The notes: generated by a model from the sequence alone, not told the origin. Shown: positions 49,645-59,470, counted from the stretch's first letter. The stretch: 64,000 nucleotides of DNA from Cellulosimicrobium funkei (GCF_004519295.1 NZ_SOZH01000005.1:62001-126000), one strand, 5' to 3'. Numbers and translations: made by a program.

Positions 49645-49726
49645 GCGCGCGGCCGGCGCGCTGGTCGGGGCGCTCGGTCCCGCGGCGCGTTGGGTGGGCG
49701 TGGGTGGGGTGCGGCAGGCTGGTCCC

Positions 49727-51055
49727 GTGACCGCATCCCTCCCGCTGCCCGACGACGCCCCGCGTCCGGGTGCCGCGCCCGCCGGTCCGGCGGCCCGCGG
49801 CCCCCTGCCGGCGCGCGCGCTCGAGACGAGCGCGGAGCACCCGTGGCCGGTCCGGCTCCTGTCGCGCAAGATCGAGCAGTACGTCGAGCGGATGGCGCCG
49901 GTCTGGGTCGAGGGCCAGGTGGTCCAGCTCAACCGGCGCCCGGGCACGTCGACGGCGTTCCTCACGCTGCGCGACACGGACCTCGACATGTCGCTCCCGG
50001 TGTCGGCCGCGTCCCGCGTGCTCCAGGGCACGCCGGTGGAGGAGGGCGCGCACGTCGTCGTGCACGCGAAGCCGGTGTTCTGGACGCGGCGCGGCACGCT
50101 CCAGCTCCAGGCGCGCGAGATCCGTCCCGTCGGCGTGGGCGAGCTGCTCGCGCGGATCGAGCACCTCAAGCGCGTGCTCGCGGCGGAGGGCCTGTTCGAC
50201 GCCGACCGCAAGCGGCCGCTGCCGTTCCTCCCGGCCGTCGTCGGGCTGGTGTGCGGGCGCGAGTCCAAGGCGGAGCACGACGTCGTGGTCAACGCGCGCG
50301 CCCGCTGGCCCCAGGTCCGGTTCGAGATCCGCGAGGTGGCCGTCCAGGGCGCGCACGCGGTGCAGCAGGTGGGCGACGCGATCCGCGCGCTCGACGCCGA
50401 CCCGGAGGTGGAGGTCATCGTCGTCGCGCGCGGCGGGGGCGCCGTCGAGGACCTCCTGCCCTTCTCGAACGAGGCGCTCGTGCGGGTCGCGGCGGCGTGC
50501 CGCACGCCGCTCGTGAGCGCGATCGGCCACGAGACCGACTGCCCGCTGCTCGACCTGGTCGCGGACTACCGCGCCTCGACCCCGACGGCGGCGGCCAAGC
50601 GCGTGGTGCCCGACGTGACGGAGGAGCGCGCCCGCGTCGCGCAGAGCCGTCAGCGCCTGCGCAGCGCGATCGCGGGGCGCGTGTCCCGCGAGCAGGCGGG
50701 GCTCGACGCGCTGCGGTCCCGGCCCGTGCTCGCCGACCCCGGGCGGATGCTCACCGACCGGCAGGAGCGGGTCGGCGGCCTGCGGGACCGCGCACGCCGG
50801 GCGCTCGACGCGCGGCTCGTGCGCGCGGCGGGCGAGGTCGGCCGGCTCGAGGCCCAGGTGCGCGCCCTGTCCCCGGCCTCGACGCTCGAGCGGGGGTACG
50901 CCGTCGTGCAGCGGGCCGACGGGCACGTGGTCCGCTCCCCCGACGACGTCGCGACGGGCGACGCGGTGCGCGTGCGTCTCGCGCGCGGCGCGCTGGACGC
51001 GGCGGTCACCGGCACGCACGACGACGGACCCGCCCCCGGCCGGGAGGCGTCGTGA
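49727..51055 (+). CDS. xseA: Exodeoxyribonuclease VII large subunit
   Basis: 442 residues: an N-terminal OB-fold for ssDNA (about 40-140), then the catalytic domain with SKAEHDVVVNARARWP, ARGGGAVEDLLPFSNE and SAIGHETDCPLLDLVADYRA, then a helical region. It degrades single-stranded DNA with XseB. The GTG start at 49727 gives the normal length with a Pro/Ala-rich lead. xseB follows after 57 bases, so both are likely on one transcript. Confidence 0.95.
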   Translation: MTASLPLPDDAPRPGAAPAGPAARGPLPARALETSAEHPWPVRLLSRKIEQYVERMAPVWVEGQVVQLNRRPGTSTAFLTLRDTDLDMSLPVSAASRVLQGTPVEEGAHVVVHAKPVFWTRRGTLQLQAREIRPVGVGELLARIEHLKRVLAAEGLFDADRKRPLPFLPAVVGLVCGRESKAEHDVVVNARARWPQVRFEIREVAVQGAHAVQQVGDAIRALDADPEVEVIVVARGGGAVEDLLPFSNEALVRVAAACRTPLVSAIGHETDCPLLDLVADYRASTPTAAAKRVVPDVTEERARVAQSRQRLRSAIAGRVSREQAGLDALRSRPVLADPGRMLTDRQERVGGLRDRARRALDARLVRAAGEVGRLEAQVRALSPASTLERGYAVVQRADGHVVRSPDDVATGDAVRVRLARGALDAAVTGTHDDGPAPGREAS

Positions 51056-51112
51056 GGCGCCCGCGCCGGTTCTCGACCGCCCGCCGGACGACCGTCGGGC
51101 CACGACGCACAG

Positions 51113-51406
51113 ATGGGGTTGAATACTGCCGTGACTTCCTTTGACAACGCTGTCACGTCCGACGTGTCGACGCTCTCGTACGAGCAGGCGCGCGACGAGC
51201 TCGTGCAGGTCGTCGCCCGGCTGGAGGCCGGGGGCGAGCCGCTCGAGGACTCGCTCGCGCTCTGGGAGCGTGGCGAGGCGCTCGCCGCGCGCTGCCAGGA
51301 ATGGCTCGACGGCGCGCGCGCCCGCCTCGACGCGGCACGCTCGCAGGACGACGCGACGGCACGCGGCACGACCGACCTCGACGATCCGACCGGAGACGAC
51401 GCATGA
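51113..51406 (+). CDS. xseB: Exodeoxyribonuclease VII small subunit
   Basis: 97 residues with the conserved XseB core LSYEQARDELVQVVARLEAG, a short antiparallel helical hairpin, LEDSLALWERGEALA, then an acidic tail. It binds along the XseA stalk. A GTG at 51131 is an alternative start six codons later and would give the more typical 91 residues. Its stop overlaps the ATG of the sugar-kinase gene (ATGA), a tight coupling. Confidence 0.93.
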   Translation: MGLNTAVTSFDNAVTSDVSTLSYEQARDELVQVVARLEAGGEPLEDSLALWERGEALAARCQEWLDGARARLDAARSQDDATARGTTDLDDPTGDDA

Positions 51407-52362
51407 GCACGAGCACGGACCCCGCCCAGCCCGCCGCCGCGCCCGCCGGGCACGTCCTCGTCGTCGGCGAGGCGCTCGTCGACGTCGTGCACCGCGCGGA
51501 CGGCAGCGTCGCCGAGCACCCCGGGGGCAGCCTCGCGAACGTCGCGCTCACGCTCGGCCGGCTCGGGCGGGACGCCCGGCTCGCCACGTGGCTCGGGCAC
51601 GACGCGCACGGCGAGGCGGTGCGGGCGTGGCTCGACGACTCGGCCGTGACCCTCACGCCCGGCAGCACCGACGCCCCCACGACGAGCGTCGCCACCGCGC
51701 ACCTCGACGCGAACGGAGCGGCCACGTACGAGTTCGACCTGGAGTGGCGCGTCCCCGCGGGCACGGCTCCCGACGCCGGCACGCTCGCCGTGCACACGGG
51801 CTCCATCGCCGCCGTGCTCGAGCCCGGCGCGTCCGACGTCCGCGCGCTCGTCGCCGCGGCGCGCGACACCGCGACGATCACCTACGACCCCAACGCCCGG
51901 CCCGCCCTCATGGGCGACCCCGCCGACGCGCGCACCCGCATCGAGGCGCTCGTCGCGCTCGCCGACGTGGTCAAGGTGAGCGACGAGGACGTGGCGTGGC
52001 TCGCGCCGGGCGCGGACCCGGTCGCCGTCGCGCGCGAGTGGCTCGCCCTGGGGCCGGCGCTCGTCGTCGTGACGTTCGGCGGCGAGGGCGCGGTCGCCGT
52101 CACCGCGGCCGGCGAGCAGCGCGTCACGGCCCCGCGCGTCGAGGTCGTCGACACCGTCGGCGCGGGCGACTCGTTCATGGGCGCGCTCCTCGACGGGCTG
52201 TGGGAGGCCGGCCTGCTCGGCGCGGACCGGCGCGAGGCGCTGCGCGCGATCGACGCCACCGTGCTCGGCGACGTGCTGCGCCGCTGCGTCGCGGTCGCCG
52301 CCGTCACCGTCTCGCGCGCCGGGGCCAACCCGCCGCGACGCGCGGAGCTCGCCCCCGCCTGA
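51403..52362 (+). CDS. PfkB-family carbohydrate kinase
   Basis: 319 residues of the ribokinase fold. The two PfkB signatures are HPGGSLANVALTLGRLGRD near the N-terminus and DTVGAGDSFMGALL with the catalytic Asp and anion hole near residue 250. Fructokinase is the most likely specificity, though this is a guess. It is translationally coupled to xseB, an unexpected partner, and is convergent with the trehalose-type ABC transporter. Confidence 0.85.
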   Translation: MSTSTDPAQPAAAPAGHVLVVGEALVDVVHRADGSVAEHPGGSLANVALTLGRLGRDARLATWLGHDAHGEAVRAWLDDSAVTLTPGSTDAPTTSVATAHLDANGAATYEFDLEWRVPAGTAPDAGTLAVHTGSIAAVLEPGASDVRALVAAARDTATITYDPNARPALMGDPADARTRIEALVALADVVKVSDEDVAWLAPGADPVAVAREWLALGPALVVVTFGGEGAVAVTAAGEQRVTAPRVEVVDTVGAGDSFMGALLDGLWEAGLLGADRREALRAIDATVLGDVLRRCVAVAAVTVSRAGANPPRRAELAPA

Positions 52363-52401
52363 GCCCGGTCACCGCTCCGAGGCCGTGCCCGCGAGCCCGC
52401 C

Positions 52402-52472
52402 CACGAGCGCGGCCACGAGGCTGGCACGAGCGCGGCCACGAGGCTGGGCACGAGCGCGGCCACGAGGCTGGG
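52402..52472. repeat. Three 23-24 bp tandem repeats between pfkB-like gene and sugC
   Basis: Units at 52402-52424, 52425-52448 and 52449-52472, each CACGAGCGCGGCCACGAGGC plus CTGG-like end. They differ only by a single G. The array directly precedes the terminator hairpin. Confidence 0.85.
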
Positions 52473-52477
52473 CACGC

Positions 52478-52511
52478 CTCGGCCGCCCGGGCACGAGCCC
52501 GGGCGGCCGAG
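52478..52511. terminator. Bidirectional terminator between the pfkB-like gene and sugC
   Basis: A perfect 14-bp inverted repeat (52478-52491 with 52498-52511) with a 6-base loop, 8 bases past the sugC stop and 116 past the kinase stop. Confidence 0.8.
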
Positions 52512-52518
52512 ACCTGCG

Positions 52519-53772
52519 TCAGACCTGCGCGTCCTGCTTCTGCGCCCGCTCCAGGGAGCGCTTGCGGTCCTCGACGTTCTCCTGCTCGATGCGCTCGGCC
52601 TCCGCGGTGTCGCGCGTGAGGTTCTCGCTCGTCTCCGGGTCGAAGATCATCATCTTCGTCGGGTCGAACCACAGGTCCGTCACGTCGCCGTCCCGCGCGC
52701 GCGACGCCGAGTCGAGCGCCACGACGAACTGCGTGCGCACGCCCTCGCCGTCGAGCTCGCGGTCCAGCTCGTCGAGCTGCCCCTTCACGGACTCGTGCAT
52801 CTCGAACGGGACGTAGGCGTAGAGCTCCGCGCCGAGCCACTCGGTGACGTCAATCTGCGCCTCGAACGTGTGGCCCCGGTCCTTCTTCGCCGGGTCGACG
52901 AGCCGCGCGTCCTCGAAGTGCTCGGGCCGCAGGCCGACGATCACCAGGCCGCGGTCGCCGACGGCCGTCGCGATGCTCTCCGGCATGTCGAACTCGCCGA
53001 ACGGCAGCGTGATCTTCCCGCCCGAGACCTCGCCGGGCAGGAAGTTCATGGGCGGCGTGCCGATGAAGCCCGCGACGAACAGGTTGACCGGCTGCTCGTA
53101 GAGGCCGCGCGGGCTCGCGACCTGCTGGAGCACGCCGCGGCGCAGGACGGCGACGCGGTCGCCGAGCGTCATGGCCTCGGTCTGGTCGTGGGTGACGTAG
53201 ACGGTCGTCGTGCCGAGCCGGCGCTGCAGGCGCGCGATCTCGGTGCGGGTCTGCCCGCGCAGCTTGGCGTCGAGGTTCGACAGCGGCTCGTCGAAGAGGA
53301 ACGCCTTCGCGTCGCGCACGATCGCCCGGCCCATCGCGACGCGCTGCCGCTGACCGCCCGAGAGGTTCGCCGGCTTGCGGTCGAGGTGCTCGCGCAGGTC
53401 GAGCATGTCGGCCGCGCGCTCGACCTTCTCCCGGATCTCCTCCTCGCTGTGCTTGCCCTTCGCGAGGCGCAGCGGGAACGCGATGTTCTCCGCGACCGTG
53501 AGGTGCGGGTAGAGCGCGTAGTTCTGGAACACCATCGCGAGGTCGCGCTCGCGCGGCGCCTTCTCGTTGACGCGCACGCCGTCGATCTCGAGCTCGCCCG
53601 CCGTGATGTCCTCGAGCCCGACGATCATGCGCAGGACCGTCGACTTCCCCGAGCCGGACGGCCCGACGAGGATGACGAACTCGCCGTCCGCGATGTCGAG
53701 GTTGACGTTGTCCACGGCGAGGAAGCCGTCGCCGTAGCGCTTGACGATGTCCTTGAGGGTGATCGACGCCAT
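52519..53772 (-). CDS. sugC: Trehalose-type ABC transporter ATPase (SugC/UgpC/MsmK family)
   Basis: 417 residues: an ABC module (VGPSGSGKSTVLRMIVG, LSGGQRQRVAMGRA, FLFDEPLSNLDAKL) and the OB-fold regulatory domain (about 240-380) of the CUT1 MalK group. A charged tail of 40 residues is extra. It energises the SugA-SugB permease. The order lpqY-sugA-sugB-sugC equals that of the M. tuberculosis trehalose recycling importer. Substrate is inferred from that context only; other oligosaccharides are possible. Confidence 0.88.
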   Translation of the reverse strand: MASITLKDIVKRYGDGFLAVDNVNLDIADGEFVILVGPSGSGKSTVLRMIVGLEDITAGELEIDGVRVNEKAPRERDLAMVFQNYALYPHLTVAENIAFPLRLAKGKHSEEEIREKVERAADMLDLREHLDRKPANLSGGQRQRVAMGRAIVRDAKAFLFDEPLSNLDAKLRGQTRTEIARLQRRLGTTTVYVTHDQTEAMTLGDRVAVLRRGVLQQVASPRGLYEQPVNLFVAGFIGTPPMNFLPGEVSGGKITLPFGEFDMPESIATAVGDRGLVIVGLRPEHFEDARLVDPAKKDRGHTFEAQIDVTEWLGAELYAYVPFEMHESVKGQLDELDRELDGEGVRTQFVVALDSASRARDGDVTDLWFDPTKMMIFDPETSENLTRDTAEAERIEQENVEDRKRSLERAQKQDAQV

Positions 53773-53863
53773 CAGCTCTCTCCTCGGGTTCGGCGTGCGG
53801 CACGGTGCCCGGCGGACCGGGAGGGCGTGCGGTGGTGGGCGGGGCGGTCCGGGGACGCGGTGC

Positions 53864-54715
53864 TCATCCCTTCACCGCCCCCTGGGTCAGGCCCGAGACG
53901 ATCTGGCGCTGGAACAGCACGACGAGGATGACCACGGGGATGGTCACGACGACCGCGGCCGCGGAGATCGCGCCCGTCGGCTCCTCGAAGTACGACGCCC
54001 CGGTGAAGAACGCGAGCGCCGCCGGGACCGGTCGGGCCGCGCTCGTCGACGTGAGCGAGATGCCGTAGACGAAGTCGTTCCACGCGATGAAGAACGCGAT
54101 GAGCGCGGTGGTGAACACGCCCGGCGCGGCGAGCGGGACGATCGCCTTGCGGAACGCCTGCCACGGCGTCGCGCCGTCGACCTGCGCGGCCTGCTCGAGC
54201 TCCCACGGGATCTGGCGGAAGAACGCCGCGAGCGTCCAGATGGAGATCGGCAGGGTGAGCGACAGGTACGGGATGATCAGGCCGAGCCAGGTGTCGTAGA
54301 GGCCGATGTTGCGCCAGAGGTTGAACAGCGGCGTGACGATCGACACGACGGGGAAGATCGACACGCCGAGCGCCGTGGTGAGGATGAGGCGCTTGCCCGG
54401 GAAGTTCAGGCGCGCGATCGCGTAGGCGCACAGCGTGGCGAGCACGACGGCGATGACCGTCGCGATGAGCGAGATGCCGATCGAGTTGCGCAGCGCGGAC
54501 AGGAACAGCTCCTGCGCGGACCCGCCGGACGCGAGGATCTGCTCGTAGTTGGTGGTGCTCCACTGCGGCGGCAGGAACGTCCCGGAGTTGATGTCGCTGG
54601 GCCCCTTGAAGCTCGTCATGAAGATCGAGAGCACGGGGAACAGCGCCCCGACGAGCACGACGACCGTGATGACCGCCCACCAGATCTTGGCCTTGGTGCT
54701 GAGGACGCTGCCCAT
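53864..54715 (-). CDS. sugB: Sugar ABC transporter permease (SugB type)
   Basis: 283 residues, CUT1 MalG-like, with six membrane helices. The EAA loop reads ELEQAAQVDGATPWQAFRKAIVPLAAPG. The start ATG shares one base with the sugA stop (TGATG), giving coupled translation. 91 bases separate it from sugC. Confidence 0.9.
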   Translation of the reverse strand: MGSVLSTKAKIWWAVITVVVLVGALFPVLSIFMTSFKGPSDINSGTFLPPQWSTTNYEQILASGGSAQELFLSALRNSIGISLIATVIAVVLATLCAYAIARLNFPGKRLILTTALGVSIFPVVSIVTPLFNLWRNIGLYDTWLGLIIPYLSLTLPISIWTLAAFFRQIPWELEQAAQVDGATPWQAFRKAIVPLAAPGVFTTALIAFFIAWNDFVYGISLTSTSAARPVPAALAFFTGASYFEEPTGAISAAAVVVTIPVVILVVLFQRQIVSGLTQGAVKG

Positions 54716-55761
54716 CACTTCTCCCCCCTCGCGCCGGCGAGATCCACCTTGAAGAGCTTGATCGCGATGAAGCAGATGAGCACGACGCACAGGAACAGCA
54801 GCACGGAGATCGCGGAGCCCATGCCGATCTGGAGCTGGCCGATCGACGTGCGGTAGGCCAGCAGCGACAGCACCTCGGTGCCGTTGGCGCCGTTCGTCAT
54901 GATGAAGACGTTGTCGAAGATGCGGAACGCGTCGAGCGCGCGGAACAGGACGGCCACCATGATCGCGGCCTTCATGTTCGGCACGATGACGCGGGTGAAC
55001 CGCTGCCACGCGGTCGCGCCGTCGACCTTCGCGGCCTCCTCCAGGTCGCCCGGCACCTGCGCGAGGCCGGCGAGGAGCAGGAGCGAGATGAACGGTGTCG
55101 TCTTCCAGACCTCGGACGCGATGATGACGAACAGGCTCGTGCCCTGCTGCGCGAACCAGTTGAGGTCGGGACCGACGCCCGGCACCCAGTCGAACCAGTG
55201 GTTGACGTACCCGGACGTGATGTCGAACGCGTAGAACCACGCGAACGCCGAGACGACCGTGATGATGCCGTAGGGCACGAGGATCGCGGTGCGCAGGAGC
55301 CCGCGCAGGCGCTTGATCGCGCGGTGCATGACGAGCGCGAGGGCGAAGCCGAGGATCAGCTCGATGACGACCGTGACGACCGTGATGAAGAGCGTGACGC
55401 CGAGGTCCCGCCACCACACGGAGTCCGTGAGGATCACGACGTAGTTGTTGAGCCCGACGAACGACCGGTCGTCCGGCGCGGTGAGCTTGTAGTTGAAGAG
55501 CGAGTCGTAGACGGCCTGGAGGATCGGGTACAGCGTCACGGCGAGCATGACGACGAACGCCGGTCCGGCGAGGTACCAGCCGAGGCGGGCCTCGGCCCGC
55601 GAGCGGTCGCTGCGCGCGGCCTTGGCGGCGGCGTCCGGCGCGCCGCGCGACCCCGACCGGGGAGCGGCCCCGCCGCGCGGCGGGGCGTCCTCGGTCGCGG
55701 TCGACGGCGTGGTGGCGTGCCGGCCGCGGGGTGCGGGCTCGGTCGGGGGTCCGGCGTTCAC
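54715..55761 (-). CDS. sugA: Sugar ABC transporter permease (SugA type)
   Basis: 348 residues, MalF-like. A hydrophilic Pro/Arg-rich N-terminal extension of about 60 residues precedes six membrane helices. The EAA loop is DLEEAAKVDGATAWQRFTRVIVPN. The GTG start overlaps the lpqY stop by 4 bases and was preferred to a longer frame lying inside lpqY. Confidence 0.9.
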   Translation of the reverse strand: MNAGPPTEPAPRGRHATTPSTATEDAPPRGGAAPRSGSRGAPDAAAKAARSDRSRAEARLGWYLAGPAFVVMLAVTLYPILQAVYDSLFNYKLTAPDDRSFVGLNNYVVILTDSVWWRDLGVTLFITVVTVVIELILGFALALVMHRAIKRLRGLLRTAILVPYGIITVVSAFAWFYAFDITSGYVNHWFDWVPGVGPDLNWFAQQGTSLFVIIASEVWKTTPFISLLLLAGLAQVPGDLEEAAKVDGATAWQRFTRVIVPNMKAAIMVAVLFRALDAFRIFDNVFIMTNGANGTEVLSLLAYRTSIGQLQIGMGSAISVLLFLCVVLICFIAIKLFKVDLAGARGEK

Positions 55762-57050
55762 AGGAGTCGCTCCCCTCGCAGGACGGCGGTGATGAACTCG
55801 GTGGACTCCTGCGGCGTCGTGTCGGGGTCGACCGACGCGGGCGGGTACCACGTCTGCTGGAGGCCCGTGGAGACCTCGTTGTAGAACGGCGTCTGGGGCC
55901 GCGGCGCCGCCTGGTCGAGCGAGTCGCGGATGACGTCGTACATGGGGAACGCCTTCTGGACGTCCGGGTCGTCGTAGGCCTTGATGCTCGCGGCCGGGTT
56001 GCCGTTGGTGACGAAGTACTCGGCCTGGTTCTCGGGGCTCACGATGCACTGGGCCGCCTCGTAGGCGAGGTCGGTGTGCTTGCCGAACGCGCCGATGCCG
56101 AGCGAGATGCCGCCGTAGGGCGGACGGGCGTCCTCGCCCTCCGTCGTGCGCGGGTACAGCGCCCAGCCGATGTCGTCGAGGAGCGCCTGGTCGAGCGACC
56201 CGGCCTCGACGGCGCTCTGGGTGGACGACCAGACGAACGGCCAGTTCACCATGAACGACCCGCGGTCGCCCTGGAACTTGGTGAGCGACGCGGGCTCGTC
56301 CTCGCTCGGCAGGCCCGGCCCGCCGACGCCCGAGGTGCCGATGCCGCCGATGATCTCTGCGGCAGCCTTGCCCGCGTCCGTGTCCAGACCGAGCTTCACC
56401 TCGTCGGCCGGGGCCTCGGGGTTGTCGATGATGTGGCCGCCCGCGCCCTCGACGAGCGCGTTGATCCACACCGTGAGCGACTCGGCCTTGGCGCCCTGGA
56501 CGGCCAGGAGCTTGTCCTGGTCCTGGGCCGCCTGCATGATCTGCTCCCACGTGACGGGCTGCGACATGTCGAGCCCGGCGGCCTCGGCCACGGACTTGCG
56601 GTACCAGAGGAGCTGCGTGTTCGCCCAGAACGGGATGGCGACCAGCTCGTCCTTCCACGTCGAGGCGTCGATCGCGCCCTGCACCACGTCCTGCGTCGTC
56701 GCCTGCGCGACGTCGTCGGGCACGGGGGCCAGGAAGTCCGCCTCGGCGAACTCGGCGATGAACACCGGGTCGAGGCTCATGATGTCGATCGACGAGTCCT
56801 TCGCCGCGAGGCGGCGGGCGAGCTGCTCGCGCTGCGACGCCGCGTCGCGCGGGAGAAGCTCGGTCGTGATGCGGTACGCGCCCCCGGCGGCCTCGGTGCA
56901 GGCCGCCGCGATGTCGGCCTGGCCCCCGTTGTCCGGGTTGATGTACCACGTGAGCTCCGGCGTCCCGTCGTCGCCCGGGCCGCACGCGGCGAGCGGCGCC
57001 ACGAGCCCCGCGGCGACCAGGACGGCGAGCGCTCGGGTGCGTCGGCGCAC
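55758..57050 (-). CDS. lpqY: Sugar-binding lipoprotein (LpqY-like)
   Basis: 430 residues of the family 1 solute-binding fold. The N-terminal signal ends at a lipobox, LAAC, so the mature protein is acylated on Cys23. Later segments such as DIMSLDPVFIAEFAEADFLAPV and YGGISLGIGAFGKHTDLAYEA are typical of LpqY-like proteins. It would capture trehalose or a related sugar at the cell surface. The GTG at 57050 has GAGGGGAG upstream and was preferred to the long open frame before it. Confidence 0.88.
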   Translation of the reverse strand: MRRRTRALAVLVAAGLVAPLAACGPGDDGTPELTWYINPDNGGQADIAAACTEAAGGAYRITTELLPRDAASQREQLARRLAAKDSSIDIMSLDPVFIAEFAEADFLAPVPDDVAQATTQDVVQGAIDASTWKDELVAIPFWANTQLLWYRKSVAEAAGLDMSQPVTWEQIMQAAQDQDKLLAVQGAKAESLTVWINALVEGAGGHIIDNPEAPADEVKLGLDTDAGKAAAEIIGGIGTSGVGGPGLPSEDEPASLTKFQGDRGSFMVNWPFVWSSTQSAVEAGSLDQALLDDIGWALYPRTTEGEDARPPYGGISLGIGAFGKHTDLAYEAAQCIVSPENQAEYFVTNGNPAASIKAYDDPDVQKAFPMYDVIRDSLDQAAPRPQTPFYNEVSTGLQQTWYPPASVDPDTTPQESTEFITAVLRGERLL

Positions 57051-57179
57051 GTCAGCTCCCCTCGGTCGCGCTTCCCCGAGTACCGGGGGTGTCACCCTCC
57101 ATGGATACCGCCCCCCGGCGCGGCCCGCCATGCGAACGGGCACGCGGAGCACGCCCCGACCTGCGCGATGATGGGAGCC

Positions 57180-57857
57180 ATGACCTCTCCCGCCCCCGCA
57201 CAGCCGGTCCGTTCGCTCACCCCCGCCGAGGCGTGGGCGACGCTGCGGACCGGGAACGACCGCTTCGTCGCCGACGCCCCGCTGCACCCGTCGCAGGGCG
57301 CGGACCGACGGCGCGAGACGTCGGCCGCGCAGCACCCGCACACGGTCCTGTTCGGCTGCTCCGACTCCCGCGTCGCGGCGGAGATCATCTTCGACCAGGG
57401 CCTGGGCGACATGTTCGTCGTCCGCACGGCGGGGCACGTGGTGGACACCACGGTGCTCGGCTCGATCGAGTACGGCGTCGAGGTGCTGTCCGCGCCGCTC
57501 GTCGTGGTGCTCGGGCACGACTCGTGCGGTGCCGTGGGCGCGGCGGTCGAGACCCTGCGGACGGGCGCGCAGGCGAACGGGTTCGTCCGGGCCGTCGTCG
57601 ACCGCGTCATCCCCTCCGTGGCGAAGATCACGGGCGCCGGGAACGGCACGCTGGAGAACCTCGACCCCGCCGTGCTGCGCCGCGAGCACGTGCGCAACAC
57701 GGTCGACATGCTGCACTCCTACTCGGCCGGCCTCGCCGCGGCCGTCGCCGAGGACCGCTGCGCGATCGTCGGCGTCGAGTACGACTTCGCCGAGGGCCGC
57801 GCGCACCTGGTCGACGTCGTGGGCGACGTCGGCGAGCAGCCCCGCGCCGACGCCTGA
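57180..57857 (+). CDS. Beta-carbonic anhydrase
   Basis: 225 residues from the ATG at 57180 (two other ATGs lie 9 and 12 bases earlier, without a ribosome site). Zinc ligands are Cys60, His113 and Cys116, with Asp62-Arg64 as the catalytic dyad, in CSDSR and GHDSCGAV. It interconverts carbon dioxide and bicarbonate in the cytoplasm. It is divergent from lpqY and lies before fumC with a terminator between them. Confidence 0.94.
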   Translation: MTSPAPAQPVRSLTPAEAWATLRTGNDRFVADAPLHPSQGADRRRETSAAQHPHTVLFGCSDSRVAAEIIFDQGLGDMFVVRTAGHVVDTTVLGSIEYGVEVLSAPLVVVLGHDSCGAVGAAVETLRTGAQANGFVRAVVDRVIPSVAKITGAGNGTLENLDPAVLRREHVRNTVDMLHSYSAGLAAAVAEDRCAIVGVEYDFAEGRAHLVDVVGDVGEQPRADA

Positions 57858-57878
57858 CCCCACGGCCCGGGCTGCGCG

Positions 57879-57909
57879 GCTGCCCCGGCGCGCTCGTCGC
57901 CGGGGCAGC
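57879..57909. terminator. Terminator of the carbonic anhydrase gene
   Basis: A 12-bp perfect inverted repeat (57879-57890 with 57898-57909), 22 bases past the stop. Confidence 0.7.
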
Positions 57910-57933
57910 GCCCGCCGACCCGCGCACGACCCT

Positions 57934-57973
57934 CCCCGCAGCCCGCGTGACCTCGCTCACGCGGGTTGCGGGG
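57934..57973. promoter_or_regulatory. Hairpin with CRP/GlxR-like core upstream of fumC
   Basis: A 17-bp inverted repeat with a single G-T wobble (57934-57950 with 57957-57973) and a 6-base loop. Its centre is CGTGACCTCGCTCACG, the GTGA-N6-TCAC core at 57947-57960. It ends 30 bases before the fumC ATG. It could be a regulator site, a second terminator, or both. Confidence 0.6.
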
Positions 57974-58002
57974 GCCGGCGCGCGGTGCGGCAGGATGGCC
58001 CC

Positions 58003-59448
58003 ATGACTGCATCTCCCGAGGCTCCCGGCGCCGCCGCCGGGACGGCCGCACCGACGACCGAGTACCGCATCGAGCACGACACCATGGGCGAGGTGCGCGT
58101 GCCCGCGCAGGCCCTCTACCGCGCGCAGACGCAGCGCGCGGTGGAGAACTTCCCCATCTCCGGCACCCCCCTCGAGCGCGGCCACATCGAGGCGCTCGCC
58201 CGCGTGAAGAAGGCCGCGGCCCGCGCGAACGCGGAGCTCGGCGTGCTCGACGAGGACGTCGCCGCCGCCATCGTCGCCGCGGCCGACGAGGTCGCGTCGG
58301 GCGCGCACGACGCGCACTTCCCGGTGGACGTCTACCAGACGGGGTCCGGGACGTCGTCGAACATGAACACGAACGAGGTCCTCGCGACGCTCGCGACGCG
58401 CTCGCTCGGGCGCGACGTGCACCCGAACGACCACGTCAACGCGTCGCAGTCCTCGAACGACGTGTTCCCCACGTCGGTCCACGTCGCCGCGACGGCCGGG
58501 GTCGTGCGCGACCTGGTCCCCGCGCTGGGCCACCTCGCCGAGGCGCTCGAGGCGAAGTCCGCCGAGTTCGCGACGGTCGTGAAGTCGGGCCGCACGCACC
58601 TCATGGACGCCACGCCCGTGACGCTCGGCCAGGAGTTCGGCGGGTACGCCGCCGCGATCCGCTACGGCGTCGAGCGCCTGGAGTCGGCGCTCCCCCGCGC
58701 CGCCGAGGTCCCGCTCGGCGGCACCGCCGTCGGCACCGGCATCAACACGCCCGCCGGGTTCCCCCAGCGCGTCATCGCGCTGCTGGTCGAGGACACGGGC
58801 CTGCCCCTCACGGAGGCGCGCGACCACTTCGAGGCGCAGTCCTCGCGCGACGGCCTCGTCGAGCTCTCGGGCGCGCTGCGCACGATCGCCGTCTCGCTCA
58901 CCAAGATCTGCAACGACCTGCGCTGGATGGGCTCGGGCCCGAACACGGGTCTCGGCGAGATCTTCATCCCGGACCTGCAGCCGGGCAGCTCGATCATGCC
59001 GGGCAAGGTCAACCCCGTCGTGCCCGAGGCCGTGCTCATGGTCGCCGCGCGCGTGGTCGGCAACGACGCGACCGTCGCGTGGGCCGGCGCGTCGGGCTCG
59101 TTCGAGCTCAACGTGCAGATCCCCGTGATCGCGCAGGGCGTCCTCGAGTCGATCCGCCTCCTCGCGAACGCGTCGCGCGTCCTCGCGGACAAGACCGTCG
59201 CGGGCATCACGGCGAACGTCGAGCGCGCCCTCGCGCTGGCCGAGTCGTCGCCGTCGATCGTCACGCCGCTCAACCGCGTCATCGGCTACGAGGCGGCGGC
59301 GAAGGTCGCGAAGCACTCCGTCAAGGAAGGCCTCACGGTCCGCCAGGCCGTGATCGACCTGGGCTTCGTCGAGCGCGGCGAGGTCACCGAGGCGCAGCTC
59401 GACGAGGCGCTCGACGTCCTGTCGATGACGCGCCCGCCGCAGGCCTGA
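58003..59448 (+). CDS. fumC: Class II fumarate hydratase
   Basis: 481 residues, in the fumarase/aspartase superfamily. It interconverts fumarate and malate. Seen: [42 protein letters not shown] and the superfamily signature [12 protein letters not shown]. The first 17 residues are an Ala/Gly-rich extension. The ATG at 58003 follows a possible -10 (CAGGAT, 57991-57996), so the transcript may be nearly leaderless. A CRP-like hairpin sits just upstream. Confidence 0.97.
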   Translation: MTASPEAPGAAAGTAAPTTEYRIEHDTMGEVRVPAQALYRAQTQRAVENFPISGTPLERGHIEALARVKKAAARANAELGVLDEDVAAAIVAAADEVASGAHDAHFPVDVYQTGSGTSSNMNTNEVLATLATRSLGRDVHPNDHVNASQSSNDVFPTSVHVAATAGVVRDLVPALGHLAEALEAKSAEFATVVKSGRTHLMDATPVTLGQEFGGYAAAIRYGVERLESALPRAAEVPLGGTAVGTGINTPAGFPQRVIALLVEDTGLPLTEARDHFEAQSSRDGLVELSGALRTIAVSLTKICNDLRWMGSGPNTGLGEIFIPDLQPGSSIMPGKVNPVVPEAVLMVAARVVGNDATVAWAGASGSFELNVQIPVIAQGVLESIRLLANASRVLADKTVAGITANVERALALAESSPSIVTPLNRVIGYEAAAKVAKHSVKEGLTVRQAVIDLGFVERGEVTEAQLDEALDVLSMTRPPQA

Positions 59449-59470
59449 GCGTCCGCGACCCGGGTCCACG

